The position numbers were made by a program, and so were the translations under genes. The notes under the pieces were generated by a model. That model made no database searches. It had not been told where the DNA came from and worked only from the letters and a program-made list of their open reading frames with translations. From Armillaria gallica (taxonomy: Eukaryota > Basidiomycota > Agaricomycetes > Agaricales > Physalacriaceae), in contig JBANDB010000004.1 of NCBI GenBank assembly GCA_037576215.1, positions 6,820,001 to 6,884,000 on the forward strand: a stretch of DNA of 64,000 nucleotides. Reading direction: 5' to 3'. Positions 12,601 to 23,894 of this stretch are shown in pieces. The first letter of the stretch is position 1. The number at the start of each line of letters is the position of its first letter.

Positions 12601-14200
12601 ATGGCAATAGGCCTAGTTCACAAATGAACTTCTCGTGCTTGGGTCTTGGCAATGCTTTTGTGAAAATATTGGTGACCATTTCGTCTGTGGGGCAGTACAA
12701 CAGTTCAATTACTCCGGACTCGATTTTTTCGCACACAAAATGATTTTGGACATCAAAATGTTTGGATCTTGCATGATACTGTGGATCTCTCGTGATGGCA
12801 ATGGTAGACTGGTTATCTTCGAATACCAGGGTAGGTTCTTCTTGGCTATAACCCAATTCTGCTAAGAAGTTGCGATTCCAGATTGCTTGATGCATTGCAT
12901 GTGCTAACACGGTGTACTCTGCTTCTGTGGATGACAAAGCCACAGTCAACTGCTTCTTGGATGACCATGCGAATGCTCCACCTCCCAGCAAGTATGTGTA
13001 GCTGGAGATCAACTTCCAGTCATCAGGATTTGATGCATAGTCAGCATCTGTATATCCAGCACTGAGGACCTCATGTTCTTCATTTGCTTGGAAGGTGAGT
13101 TTGAGATGGTTGGTTCCAGATAAGTACCTGAACACTTGCTTTACAGCTGACCAGTGTTCAGGTCCAGGATTATTCGAGTACTGGCTCAGTGACTGCATGG
13201 CATATGCAATATCAGAGCGTGTGCAAATCGCAGCATACATCAAGGAACCAATTGCAGATTGATAACCACTGCAGATAGTGGGGTCAACTTCCTTGTCTAT
13301 GCGCTGCTTGCATAGGATTACATTCGGGTCGAGTGGAGTGGTAACAGGTGATGCGTTATGGAGACCAAAACACATAAGTATCCCATCAATATATTGCTGT
13401 TGGGATAGTGAGATCATGCCGTTGTCATGGTCCCTCTCTATTTCGATCCCAATGATCTTCTTTAGCTTTCCCATGTCCTTGATGTCGAACAGTCCTTCTA
13501 ACTCTCTTTTTATTTCATCTAGATCCTTGACCATTTCTGCAAAAATTAATAAATCATCGACCCACACGGTCAGGAACACTGTCCTGCCATCCCGGATGCA
13601 TTTATAGATGCAGTGGTCGACTTTGAGCTTTGAGAATCCAATGGAGGTGAGTTTTCTATCAAATTCGCGGTTCCACTCACGTCCTGACTGTTTTAGCCTG
13701 TACAGAGTCTTGTACAGTCTGCAAACATGGCCTGATCCATCATTGTACCTGGGAGGTTGGCGCATATAAATTTCCTCTTCAAGTTCTCCATTCAGGTAAG
13801 CACCTTTGATGTCCATCTGACCAATTTCAAGGTCTTTGATGGCAGCTATCCCTAGTGCAGCACATATGGATTCAAGGTGAACAACTGGAGCAAATGTCTC
13901 AGTGTAATCGATACTGGGGATCTGTGAGTAGCCTTGTGCTATGAGTCGAGCTTTATAGTGTGATATGTTCCTATGCTCATCGTACTTCTTCACATACATC
14001 CATCTACATCCTACTGTTTTGTGTCCCTGGGGAAGATCTTCTAGTTGGTATGTCTTCATTTCTGCAATCATTCCCATCTCCTCATCCATGGCCTTCTTCC
14101 ATTCAGGCCATTCAGGCAATGCTTGTGCCTCGGCAAGGCTACATGGGAAGTCATCTCGATCCATGTGTTCACCATTGCCGGCAAGATAACTTTGGATCAC
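12596..14200 (-). CDS. Copia reverse transcriptase-RNase H (open 534-codon frame)
   Basis: One uninterrupted frame of about 534 codons covers the copia RVT_2 and RNase H domains. Visible motifs are the WKKAMDEEM entry block, QMDIKGAYLNGEL (first catalytic Asp), the WVDD catalytic box at plus positions 13553-13564, YTDADYA starting the RNase H domain, SSTEAEY, and EDNQSTI plus SKHFDV near the end. All key acidic residues seem present, so this part could be enzymatically competent. The frame is, however, disconnected from gag-integrase by stops and shifts upstream, so it can only be a fragment of the polyprotein. The stop lies next to the polypurine tract. Confidence 0.85.
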   Translation of the reverse strand: MIQSYLAGNGEHMDRDDFPCSLAEAQALPEWPEWKKAMDEEMGMIAEMKTYQLEDLPQGHKTVGCRWMYVKKYDEHRNISHYKARLIAQGYSQIPSIDYTETFAPVVHLESICAALGIAAIKDLEIGQMDIKGAYLNGELEEEIYMRQPPRYNDGSGHVCRLYKTLYRLKQSGREWNREFDRKLTSIGFSKLKVDHCIYKCIRDGRTVFLTVWVDDLLIFAEMVKDLDEIKRELEGLFDIKDMGKLKKIIGIEIERDHDNGMISLSQQQYIDGILMCFGLHNASPVTTPLDPNVILCKQRIDKEVDPTICSGYQSAIGSLMYAAICTRSDIAYAMQSLSQYSNNPGPEHWSAVKQVFRYLSGTNHLKLTFQANEEHEVLSAGYTDADYASNPDDWKLISSYTYLLGGGAFAWSSKKQLTVALSSTEAEYTVLAHAMHQAIWNRNFLAELGYSQEEPTLVFEDNQSTIAITRDPQYHARSKHFDVQNHFVCEKIESGVIELLYCPTDEMVTNIFTKALPRPKHEKFICELGLLPS

Positions 14201-14266
14201 AGCAATGTTGGCTGATTCTGGGGTATGCTCAGATGGTACTGATGGAGTTCGTGATGGTGCTGCTTT

Positions 14267-15212
14267 TCAAGCATTGGGGTTATTGAGCTTACGGTAGTCA
14301 TGATCACCAGTGATACATGAGGTGCATCGTAGTGCTTCTGGTGCTGACTCCGGAGTTTTTTCGGTTTCGAGCTGTGGTGGTGCAGTTTGCTGATCTTCTT
14401 CTTCAGCTCCCTTGGGCAATGGCAGATTGACCGTCTTCACTACCTCCCCCTCAAGCCGCATATTGTCTGTGGTTTACTCCACAACTTTGGGCTTGACAAA
14501 CTCATAGTTCTGGGACTCCCGGATTTTTCGCAATTCAGGATCATAGTATTTGATGACAACTGGGTCCTCAGTGAATCCCATGAAGGTATATTTCTTTGCC
14601 TTGCTTGAGTTTCCACCGAGTTTTGACAAGCTCTGTCTCTCCCGTTTGATCCAGATGTCACATCCAAACTCCCAGAGGTGGGAAACATCAGGCTTCTTTC
14701 CTGTCCACGCTTCCTCCAGTGTTTTACCATCAAGGGCTCTTGTTGGCACGCGATTTCTGATGTACACCACGTACTTTATGGCTGTTTCTCACAGGAATGA
14801 AGGTAGGCCTTTGGCAATCATCATAGCACGTGTGAGCTCAATGAGTGTGCCATTGAAGTGTTAGCTACACCATTGGATGAGTGTGCATATGGTGCTGGTG
14901 TGAGTAGTCAGATCCCTTTCTTCTTCAGCCATTGTTTGACCTCCCTGCTAGTGAGCTCCTTTGCATTGTCAACATGCAGTGTCTTTGGTGTGAAGCCATA
15001 CTGAGTTTCGATGAAGGTGACATATTCTTTGATCTTCTGGAACGCTTCTGACTTCAATTTCATGAATTTGGGTGTACATCGCTGGGTCACATCATCCGTG
15101 AGTGTGAAGTTGTATTTAAACTTCTGCAGGGACTCAACTCAGGCTGGTCCCCAGATGTCACCATGTGTGGTTTCTCCTGGGTTCTCGCTTTGATGTTTTG
15201 TTTCTTGTGGGA
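14267..15212 (-). pseudogene. Copia integrase, C-terminal half and linker (broken)
   Basis: The minus strand reads the integrase core with THGDIWGPA, the LHVDNAKEL block (second catalytic Asp) and, after a frame change near 14780-14900, the ALDGKTLEEAWTGKKPDVSHL block that follows the core in copia integrases. A Pro/Glu-rich linker leads to the RT. In-frame stops include TGA after WGPA and TGA near 14267; both sit where CGA (Arg) would be one transition away. The Fam-X repeat at 15217 separates this part from the zinc-binding end. Confidence 0.75.
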
Positions 15213-15216
15213 ACGG

Positions 15217-16904
15217 TGATGGGCCTAAGACTTCCATGGCAATGGCAACACCAACTCAGAATGAGATTGGGTAATTAACGTAGGAGCACAGCAATCAAGG
15301 TGATCATGTGTGTGAGTGGTTTGGGGCACCTCCATGCAGTAGAACAATTCCTCTATACACAAGAATACACTGTGACTTTAAGTCTGCGAAGTAGTACTGC
15401 TTGGTAGTCAAGTACTAGATGCTAAGGCTATAAGCCGGTAGGGTTCTCTCGAAGTGAGAGGGAATGAAAATGGGTATGATGTGAATACCACGAATCCATA
15501 TGATAAAATGTGCAGCGAGACTAGAAAACGTCGCTGGAAGGTGACTGGGCAGGGAGAACGATAGAAGGTAGACTAAACGGTCAGCAATAGTCTATGGGTG
15601 AGCGAGGCAATGAGAAAACAGTGTGGGGACTGCAAGTGGCGAAATAAACGTGGAACGAGGTGCTGAGGGTAGACTGACAAGAGAAAATGTGGAACCATGA
15701 GAACTAGTGGTGATACTGGTCCTATACCATGCAAGGGTGCTGAGTCGATGTCGAAACTGGTCTGGTACTGAAACGATCCTATCCTATGTCAAAACTAATC
15801 TTCAAGTCCACTTGAGGGACTGATACTATACAAAAACTTGCTGAACTGATCCTAAGTCTGCTCTGAGACTATCCAAGTGGGCGATGATAACGATGGCAAA
15901 AGAGAAATGGTAAAAACTCCAATGGTGTGAAAGTGAAATGATGACGGCCTATAAAAGATAACGTGGGCAAGGTATGGCACGGCAATCACGTATTGGCACA
16001 GTATGAGCATGCACCAATAGTGTTAAGAGCAAAGAGCACGTAGTGAAGGACTCTTCACAGTTAAAAACTGTGGGATAACTCTGGTGAGCTCAAGAGTCAA
16101 CGTGCAATCGAGAATATGCTGGGGTAAATGGTGTATTGCCATAGAATGGTGAATAGACATGGTTTACTGGCGATAGACTAGTGCATGACGATAATTGACG
16201 TAATCTGGGGTCAACTAGAGATGAACTGCCTTGAACTATGTTTTCTAACTACTTTTTATACTACAAGTACAAATTTATAAATAGAGTAAATATGCAAGAC
16301 TTAGTAAGGCTGTAAGGCCTTGGCTTTGTAAAAATCGGAGGAAACATATGGTACTTTGTCTTCTAAAGTAACAGCAACTCATTGACATTGCCGCATATGG
16401 ATGCAAACCATATGGGGTCATTGAGTGATGCACGGATCATTAGGTGCTGTTTAGCTGCAGATTACTTGAGTGATAGTCATCTTACTGAGGAGTACATATG
16501 GGGCAACGTTTTCTTGAAGCCTTGGTGAAGTAACAGCCTTAGTAAATACGGTCTGTAGTTGCCGTAGCTGCAATTGCCATAGCTGGGAGGGTACTTGCAT
16601 CAATCACGTCATTTTCATTAAGTGATCAATGAGCACATCAACTGGGTGCTTCAGAGTGATGCATCAATTCCATATTGGGATGATTGTTGATCAAAGGTGC
16701 CTTGCCATGATGAAATACAGTAATTATGATGCATGGCAAGATGGGATGGATAACAAAGCACGTAATGAGTGGTTGCCATAGGATGAAAGTGGTATCAGTG
16801 TGTGTGCAATCATTGGTTTGCTGAAAGTCCATTGAAGGGACAGTAGCATTAATTAGCAGGGAAAATCCACAAATTCTGAGTGTACAGAGCCTGGAGGCTC
16901 ATCA
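15217..16904 (+). mobile_element. Fam-X repeat copy in copia integrase
   Basis: 1688 bp, starting TGATGGGCCTAAGACTTCC and ending GGAGGCTCATCA. It has a perfect 4-bp duplication, ACGG at 15213-15216 and 16905-16908. Excision in thought restores the copia integrase frame between the pre-integrase block (KMTLHP) and the core. Together with the copy at 20215 it fixes the family's ends and duplication length. It is the innermost layer of the stack gypsy A, X1, copia, X. No ORF with recognisable content. Confidence 0.85.
16276..16283 (+). promoter_or_regulatory. Conserved TATA-like box of Fam-X
   Basis: TATAAATA sits about 620 bp before the 3' end of the repeat, after the conserved words CTACAAGTACAAATT and before AGAGTAAATATG. 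The same box in the same context is seen in copies at about 3316, 37250 and 45610 and, inverted, near 18950 and 20830. Conservation among diverged copies suggests a promoter core, as expected if Fam-X is an LTR. No transcript evidence is available here. Confidence 0.45.
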
Positions 16905-18410
16905 ACGGATGGAGGGTCATCTTGGCTTGAATACAAGCTTCACATTGACTGAGCGGAGGTGAGTTGTCATCAACCGTAAATCCTTCCACCAATCCTTCTC
17001 TCTTCAACTTCTCTAATCCAGACTGTCTCAGATGTCCCATGCATTTATGCCAGGTATCCCATGTGTTTGTGCTTTCAATGTCAGCGACGTTGGACTTCTC
17101 AGGTATGGCATCGTGTGCTCAGGCATTCATCAAGTACAAGTGATGTGTCTTCTTTCCTTCTGCCAAGATCTTCCCATCCTTGTGGTGAAATTGGGCTATG
17201 CCATTCTTGAATGAAGCCTCCATACCAGTGTCATTGAGTCTACTGATGGATATGAGGTTATTCACAGCATTTGGTGCATAGAGGGTATCTTTAAGTTGAT
17301 GAGTGACTGTCTTCCCATTGACTTTGCAGTCTAACAGGACTGTCCCTCGACCTAGTGCAGGAACTGACACATTTCCAATGCCTGCAATGGTTGTGGCCTC
17401 AAGTGGTTTGAAGTCGACGAAGGTTTCTCGGTGATTGGAGATATGCGAGGTCATTCCAGAGTCGGATAGCCAGCTGTAGGCAGAGAAATGTGAGTCAAAT
17501 TGGGGTTTAGACTCTACATGGTAGGCTGCTTCAATGACATCATCCTTCACATTTCCTGATTCTTTTGCCTGATTAGACCTTTCACGCTTCTTCTTTCCTT
17601 GCTTCCTGCCTGGGCCTTTCCCTTCTTGACTGCCACCCTTGGACCAACACTGTGCTGATGTGTGGCCTCGCTTGTGGCAGTTCCAGCACTCCACATCATT
17701 GGAGACCTTCCCCGATGTGGAGTTCCCTCGACTGCTCCCACTGCCTATCCTTCCGTTATTGCGCCCATACATGGCAGCTTCACTCCCACCCAATTTCTCG
17801 ATTTGTCAATGCTTCTCTTCAAGTATGATGGCGATAAACTTGTGCGATGTGACTGTTGGGTTATTTCCAGTGGATCCGAGGTACGCAGATGTGAATTGAT
17901 CCCAGGATTCGGGTAATGATGAGATTAGCAGCATCAAGAAGTCCTTGTCAGTAATGACACTTCCTAGCATGCCAAGCTCTTCCTGGATCCATCGCATCTC
18001 AGTGGTGTGCTCAACGATGTCAGTGGATTCGTCAGCTACAGTACGGTAAAGATGGCAGCAGTGCGATAGTATTCCCAGTTTTCCTCTAGCTTCCTTTACT
18101 AATTTAAGCTGTGTCCACATTTTGGCCGACGTTTTTGCCCCTGCGATGTGTATCATCTGTGAGTCACTCAATGTGAGCTCAATTTGGGTCTGCGCTCGTC
18201 CATCTCTCTTTTCTCACTTCATAATTTTCTCCAATTCTTCAGCTGTTGGTGCTTTTGCATCTGCTGAATTGGTTTCTTCAATGACCCATCAGCATACTTC
18301 AACAGGGCTCGTTCTCGCAGGATCACAGTGATGCAATGCTTCCACAGAACCAAGTTATGCTCCTGGAGTAGCTCGATGCAGAATAAAGACAAAGGTGTGG
18401 AGTTGGACAT
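16905..18410 (-). pseudogene. Copia gag-protease-integrase N-terminal part (broken)
   Basis: The minus strand begins at about 18410 with MSNSTPLSLF. A UBN2-like gag follows (LPESWDQFTSAYL near 17880), then a CCHC knuckle CWNCHKRGHTSAQCW (about 17660-17700) and a copia protease site WLSDSGMTSHIS (about 17435-17475), where Ala after DSG is usual and Met is present. The pre-integrase zinc domain ends in MGHLRQSGLEKL...CEACIQAKMTLHP. Stops include TGA at about 17810 (after LEEKH) and about 17116 (after LMNA), both consistent with former CGA codons, and one frame change lies near 18200. In a live copia element this is the N-terminal half of one polyprotein. Confidence 0.75.
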
Positions 18411-18475
18411 GATATATGGGGATGGATTGTAATTTGGCGAGGTGATTGATTACGGTGAGTCTTCTGTAGTTTAGT

Positions 18476-18495
18476 TAGGGCCGGGGCCCATAACC
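18476..18495 (-). promoter_or_regulatory. Candidate copia primer-binding site (initiator-tRNA half type)
   Basis: Directly inside the 5' LTR the minus strand reads AGGTTATGGGCCCCGG. This resembles the site of Drosophila copia, which pairs with an internal stretch of initiator tRNA-Met around the anticodon (GGGCUCAUAACCC) rather than with a tRNA 3' end. Pairing was judged by eye and includes at least one mismatch. Confidence 0.55.
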
Positions 18496-18799
18496 TGTTG
18501 TAAAATAGAGTGTAATAGAGGTAATGAATACAGTGGTAAACTGTGAGACTTGTCTGTGTGAGAGAGAATAAGATGAAAAGGATGTAAAACAATTAATTGG
18601 TGGGCTGGTCTGCCCGGTATATATACTACAAGGTATGTACTTCTAGAATATACTATTGTCTACTATTGTATATGTCTGACTCATTGCTGAGTGAGCAGAT
18701 GTATGAACAACTCGAGGAGAAGAGATGAGAAGAATCTCGCGTGGCTTCAACTCTAGTCTGATTGCCGGATTGCCATATGCAGATGGCACATCTTCGACA
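18496..18799 (-). repeat. 5' LTR of the copia element
   Basis: 304 bp, partner of 12285-12588. On the plus strand it starts TGTTGTAAAATAGAGTG and ends ATCTTCGACA. It borders the primer-binding site at its lower-coordinate side and the CTTAT target copy at 18800-18804. Confidence 0.9.
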
Positions 18800-20005
18800 C
18801 TTATCACTCAATAAGACCATATGGTTTCCATCCAAACATGGCAATGTTGATGAGTTGCTGTTACTTTCGAAGACAAAGGACCATACATTCCCTACGATTT
18901 TACTAAGCTACTGCTATAAAGTCTTACTAAGTCGCTCATATTTACACTATTTATAAATTCGTACTTGTAGTATAAAAACTAGCTAGAAAAACGTAGCTAG
19001 TCAGTTATCACCAGTTGATCACAGTCTATCTCAGTTCACCACAAGTCTACATCAATTATCGCCAGTAAACTACGTTTATTCACCATTCTACAACAATACA
19101 CTGTTTACCCCAGCATATTCTCAATTGCACATCAACTCTTAAACTCACCAGAGTTATTCCACACTTGGTCTTTGCTCTTAACACTATTGGTACATGCTCA
19201 TATTGTGCCAATATGTGATCGCTGTGCCATACCTCACCCATGTTATCTTTTATTAGGCCATCATTGTTTCACTTTCACACCATTGGAGTTTTCATCATTT
19301 CACTTTCACCACCATTATTGTCACCCATTTGGGTAGTCTCCGAGTAGACTTAGGATCAGTATCAGCAAGTTTTTGTATCACATCAGTATAGGACAGTCCC
19401 TTGAGTGGACTTGAAGGTTAGTTTTGACATAGGATAGATCACTTCAGTACAAGACCAGTTTCAACATCGACTTCAGCACCATCACACCATATAGGACCAG
19501 TATCTTCGACCAGTTTTTGTAGCCCCATGTTTTCTCTTGCCATTCCACCTTCAGTACCTCTTTCTATGTTATCTCTCATCTCATGCGACTTCAGTACCGC
19601 ATTTTCTCATTGACTCTTTCACTTCTAGGCCAATTGACATCGGTTTAGCCCATTTCCCATCGTTCACCCTGTTTAGATTACCATCTAGTGATGTTTTCTA
19701 GTTTCACAGCACATTTTCTTGTACAGATTCATGGTATTAACATCATACCTGTTTCCATCCCCTCTCCCTTCGAGAGATCCATACCGGCTTATAGCCAAAG
19801 CATCTAGTACTCAACTACCAAGCAGTACTACTTCGCAGACTTAAAGTTGCAGTGTATACTTGCATATAGATGAATTGATTTACTGCATGGAGGTCCCTTG
19901 AACCACTCGCACACATGATCACCTTGATTGCCATGCTACTATGTTAACTCGTCCAATCTCATTCTGAGTTGGTGTTGCCGTTGCCACGGAAGTCTAGGCT
20001 CATCA

Positions 20006-20214
20006 ACATCCACCTCCAGCTGCAGGTTACAAACAGTGCACCCCTAAATGGGTCATTTGCCACCATGGTGACAAGGCTAAGGGTATCCCCCTTTTCACCA
20101 TTGCCATCGTTACCTCCAATGCTTCATCGTTGACACAATCCCAGGCTCCTGCTGCACCTGCTCCTGCTGCTGCCATACAGGTCCTCACCACCACTGCATG
20201 GCCAATTGCTGTGG
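20006..20214 (+). pseudogene. gag fragment of gypsy A between two Fam-X repeats
   Basis: A 209-bp island reads on in frame as a gag C-terminus: a Pro/Ala segment, then WVICHHGDKAKG with Cys and His, then an Ala/Pro-rich run. It continues the gag part that ends at 11809 and precedes the protease beginning after 21892. Fam-X copies flank it on both sides in the same orientation. Confidence 0.6.
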
Positions 20215-21887
20215 TGATGAGCCTCCAGGCTCTGTATGCTCAGAATTTGTGGATGTTCTCTGCTAATTAATGTTGCCATCCCTTCAATGGCCTTTCAGTA
20301 AACCAATAATTCCACACATGGCAATACCACTTTTACCCTATGGCAACCACTCTTCATGTGCTTTGTTATCCATCCCATCTTGCTATGCATCATAATTGCT
20401 GTATCTCATCACAGCAAGGCACCTTTGATTGACAATCATCCTAATATGGAATCGTCGCATCACTCAGAAGCAACTAGTTGACATGCCCATTGATCACTTA
20501 ATGAAATGATATGAATGACACAAGTACCCTCCCAGCTATGATAATTGCAGCTACAGCAACTACAGACCATGTTTACTAAGGCTGTTACAATGCCAAGGCC
20601 TTGAGAAAACATAGTCCCATGTGTACTCCTCAGCACAACGACTATTGCTAAGAGATCCGCAGTTAAACAGCACTTAGTGATCTGCTCGTTGCTCAATAAA
20701 ACCACATGGTTTCCATCCGAACACAGCAACATCGAAGAGTTGCTGTTACTTTCGAAGATAAAGGACCATACATTCCCTATGATTTTACTAAGCTAAGGCC
20801 TTACAGCCTTACTAAGTCACTCATACTTACAATATTTATAAATTTGTACTTGTAGTATAAAAGCTAGCTAGAAAAATGTAACTAGCCAGTTTATCTCAGT
20901 TCACCATGAGTTCATCACTGGTTGATCAGTCTACATCAATTATCACCAGTAAACTATGTTTATTCACCATTCTACAGCAATACACCGTTTACCCCAGCAT
21001 ATTCTCAATTGCACGTCAACTCTTAAACTCACCAGAGTTATTCCACACTCACTCTTTGCTCTTAAAACTATTGGTACATGCTCATATTGTGCCAATACAT
21101 GATCACCACACTATACCTCACCCACATCATCTTTTACTAGGCCATCATCATTTCACTTTCACACCATTGGAGTTTTTACCATTTCACTTTCACCACTGTT
21201 ATCGTTGCCCACTTGGGTAGTCTCTGAGTAGACTTAGGATCAGTATCAGCAAGTTTTCATATTGCATCAGTATAGGACAGTCCCTCAAGTGGACTTGAAG
21301 ATTAGTTTTGACATAGGATAGATTGTTTCAGTACAAGACCAGTTTCAACATCAACTCAGGACCATCACATCACATAGGACCAGTATCATCACCAGTTTTT
21401 GTAGTTCCACATTTTCTCTCACCATTCCACCTTCAGTACCTCTTTCTATGTTATCTCTTGCCTCACTTGACTTCAGCATCACATTTTCTCATCAACTCTC
21501 TCACTTCTAGATCAATTGCCATCAGTTTAGTCCATCCTCCACTGTTTGTCCTACTTAGATTACCATCTAGCAACATTTTCTAGTTTCACAACACATTTTC
21601 TCATACAGATTCATGGTATTAACATCATACCTGTTTCCATCCCCTTTCTCTTCGAGAGATCCCCACCAGCTTATAGCCAAAACATCTAGTACTCAACTAC
21701 CAAGCAGTACTACTTTGCAGACTTAAAGTCGGAGTGTATACTTGCATATAGATGAATTGATTTACTGCATGGAGGTGCCTCAAACCACTCACACACACGA
21801 TCACCTTGATTGCCATGCTACTATGTTAACTCACCCAATCTCATTCTGAGTTGGTGTTGCCATTGCCACAGAAGTCTAGGCTCATCA
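20215..21887 (-). mobile_element. Fam-X repeat copy X2 in gypsy A gag
   Basis: 1673 bp; on the plus strand it starts TGATGAGCCTCCAGGCTCTG and ends GAAGTCTAGGCTCATCA. A perfect 4-bp duplication, GTGG, lies at 20211-20214 and 21888-21891. It is nearly collinear with X1, only 209 bp away and in the same orientation, so it may be an independent hit or part of a local rearrangement; the intact duplication favours an independent insertion. Confidence 0.85.
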
Positions 21888-21891
21888 GTGG

Positions 21892-23894
21892 CTGTACCAG
21901 CAAATGAGTTGGGTATCCTTAACGCTGCCAATATGGATGGAACTGACACTGATACCAACCTGTCAATTGATTCTGACACTGCAAGTAAAGTCTCCACCAT
22001 TCCCTTTGCAGTACTGCATCTCTTGTGAAATTGTGTAGTTGATAATCGTTCCATGGGTGTCATGGAATCTCATACTAATGTTACCACTTTAGTAGATGAT
22101 GGTGCCCACCTTGTGCTCATTCACCCACAACTTGTTGATCGTCTACAATTGAAATGTCGCCCGCTATCTGAACCCTTAGAAATTGGTGTTGCAGTATCAG
22201 ATTTCCTGTCTCCTGCCTGCAAATTAACAGAATGGGTGAAGCTTAAACCCCATGATATTTCCAGTGCCTGGTCATCACATACTGTTCATGCCATAATTGC
22301 CCCTGGACTTTGTTCTGATATTATTCTTGGCCTACCTTTCCTCAAAACCAACCAGATTGTAATTGATCACCATACTCATACTGTCATGGCCAAACAGGCT
22401 AATTATGACCTTTTACATCCTACCATACCACTTCTGTGCATTATTCCTGCCCCTTTTGCCACAATACATACTCAGACTGCAAGGAGTAACTGTACAGATT
22501 CTCATGCACTTCCCTTCTATCATCTTTCAAAAGACGAGATGTCCCTTGCTGTTTTAATCAATCCCTTTTATGGACATCTCTGTAATTCTGATATCATTGT
22601 GGCTCTACACACCAATATAGAGCATTTATCCTTCCTTGATTGCCTGAAATCCTTGCATAATGAGATTAAGGAAGAATACAAGGATGTATTCCAACCCTTA
22701 CCACATGCAGAAACCCTACCTACACATACAACGTGCAAGATCAAATTGAAAAATGCTGATAAAGTTATCACTTCCCATTCCTATTCCTGCCCATGCAAAT
22801 TCAGAGAAGCCTGGCAGACACTATTGAAAAAAACATTGATGCTGGTTGATTTAGGCCATCATCTTCTCCTTACTCATCACCATCCTTCCTGATCCCAAAG
22901 ACAGGCTGAACAATTCTTCTGCACTGAGTCAATGATTTCAGAGCATTAAATGCAAACATGGTCTCTGATAAATACCCCCTGCCACGCATTGATGATATCC
23001 TTGCTGATGCCAGACATGGTAAGATCTGGAGCAAACTAGACATGACAGACAGTTTCTTTCACACACAAATGGACAAAGCGAGTATCCCGTACACCGCTGT
23101 GAATACACCTTTTGGATTATATGAATGGCTTGTGATGCCACAAGGGATGAAGAACGCACCAGTGATACACCAGCACTGAGTGAACCATGCCTTGTGACAT
23201 CTAGTTGAAAAAATATGTAACATATATCTTGGCAATATCATTATATGGTCTGATTCAGTGGAAGAACACATGTTACATGTACATCAAGTTCTGGATGCCC
23301 TCTGTGCAGATGCCCTATACTGCAATCCGAAGAAATCTGAGTTTTTCCTGCTGAAATTAAGTTTCTTGGGACACCACATTTTGTGACGAGGTATCAAGGT
23401 TGATGAAACGAAGGTTAGCTGCATCAAAGAGTGGCCTCATCCTTCAATGGCCTCTCCTGTATGGCAATTCCTCAGTCTGACAAGATACCTTGTGTCTTTC
23501 CTTCCGAACCTGGCAGATCACACTCGGAATCTCTCTCCCTTAACAACAGACATCGCTGAAAAGAAATTCCCTATTTCGATGGCCGAACATGAGACAGCAT
23601 TTGATGGCATTAAGGAACTAGTGTCAAAAAGTGCATGTCTTACAGTGATTGACCATACCAACCCCAGAGATAACAAAATATTCCTGACATGCATTGCCAG
23701 TGACTTCCACACTGGCACAGTATTATCATGGGGACCCACATGGGACACAGCACAACCAGTGGCATATGACTCAATGCAACTCACCAGAGCCCAACTCAAT
23801 TATCCAGTACATGAGAAAGAGCTACTTGCAATCATCCATGGACTCAAGAAATGGTGTTCTGACATACTGGGCTCCCATGTTGAGGTGTATATGG
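21892..23894 (+). pseudogene. pol of gypsy A: protease, RT, start of RNase H (broken)
   Basis: The protease region reads TLVDDGAHLVLIHPQLVD (about 22083-22140), followed by IILGLPFLKTNQIVIDHH. RT blocks include KYPLPRIDDILADARHGK and SKLDMTDSFFHTQMD (about 22970-23070) and GLYEWLVMPQGMKNAP. The catalytic YxDD box is YLGN at 23225-23236, so both Asp are lost. The RNase H/connection part includes FLGHHIL, a stop, and TRAQLNYPVHEKELLAIIHGL (about 23780-23850). Stops and shifts near 22890, 23180 and 23385 separate the pieces. The frame is cut at 23894 by Fam-K and resumes at 25262. Confidence 0.8.

Larger units (their letters stand above)
12285..18799 (-). mobile_element. Ty1/copia element, full length, inserted in Fam-X copy X1
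   Basis: LTRs at 12285-12588 and 18496-18799 are 304 bp each. The flanking 5-mers are CTCAT (12280-12284) and CTTAT (18800-18804), a target duplication with one transition. Domain order on the minus strand is gag, CCHC knuckle, protease, integrase, RT, RNase H, which is copia order. A Fam-X repeat (15217-16904) splits the integrase; without it the element is about 4.8 kb, normal for copia. The LTRs differ at roughly 18 positions by eye (about 94%), so it is younger than gypsy A, as the nesting demands. The RT-RNase H block is still one long open frame, but gag-integrase has several stops and two frame changes. Confidence 0.9.
11810..20005 (-). mobile_element. Fam-X repeat copy X1, in gypsy A gag, itself split by copia
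   Basis: The plus-strand start TGATGAGCCTCTAGGCTCTG is the reverse complement of the family 3' end, and it finishes GGAAGTCTAGGCTCATCA. Without the copia element (12285-18799 plus its 5-bp duplication) it is about 1.68 kb, the family's usual length. Flanking 4-mers are AAGT (11806-11809) and ACAT (20006-20009), an imperfect match, unlike most other copies. Orientation is opposite to gypsy A. No coding sequence of its own. Confidence 0.8.
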
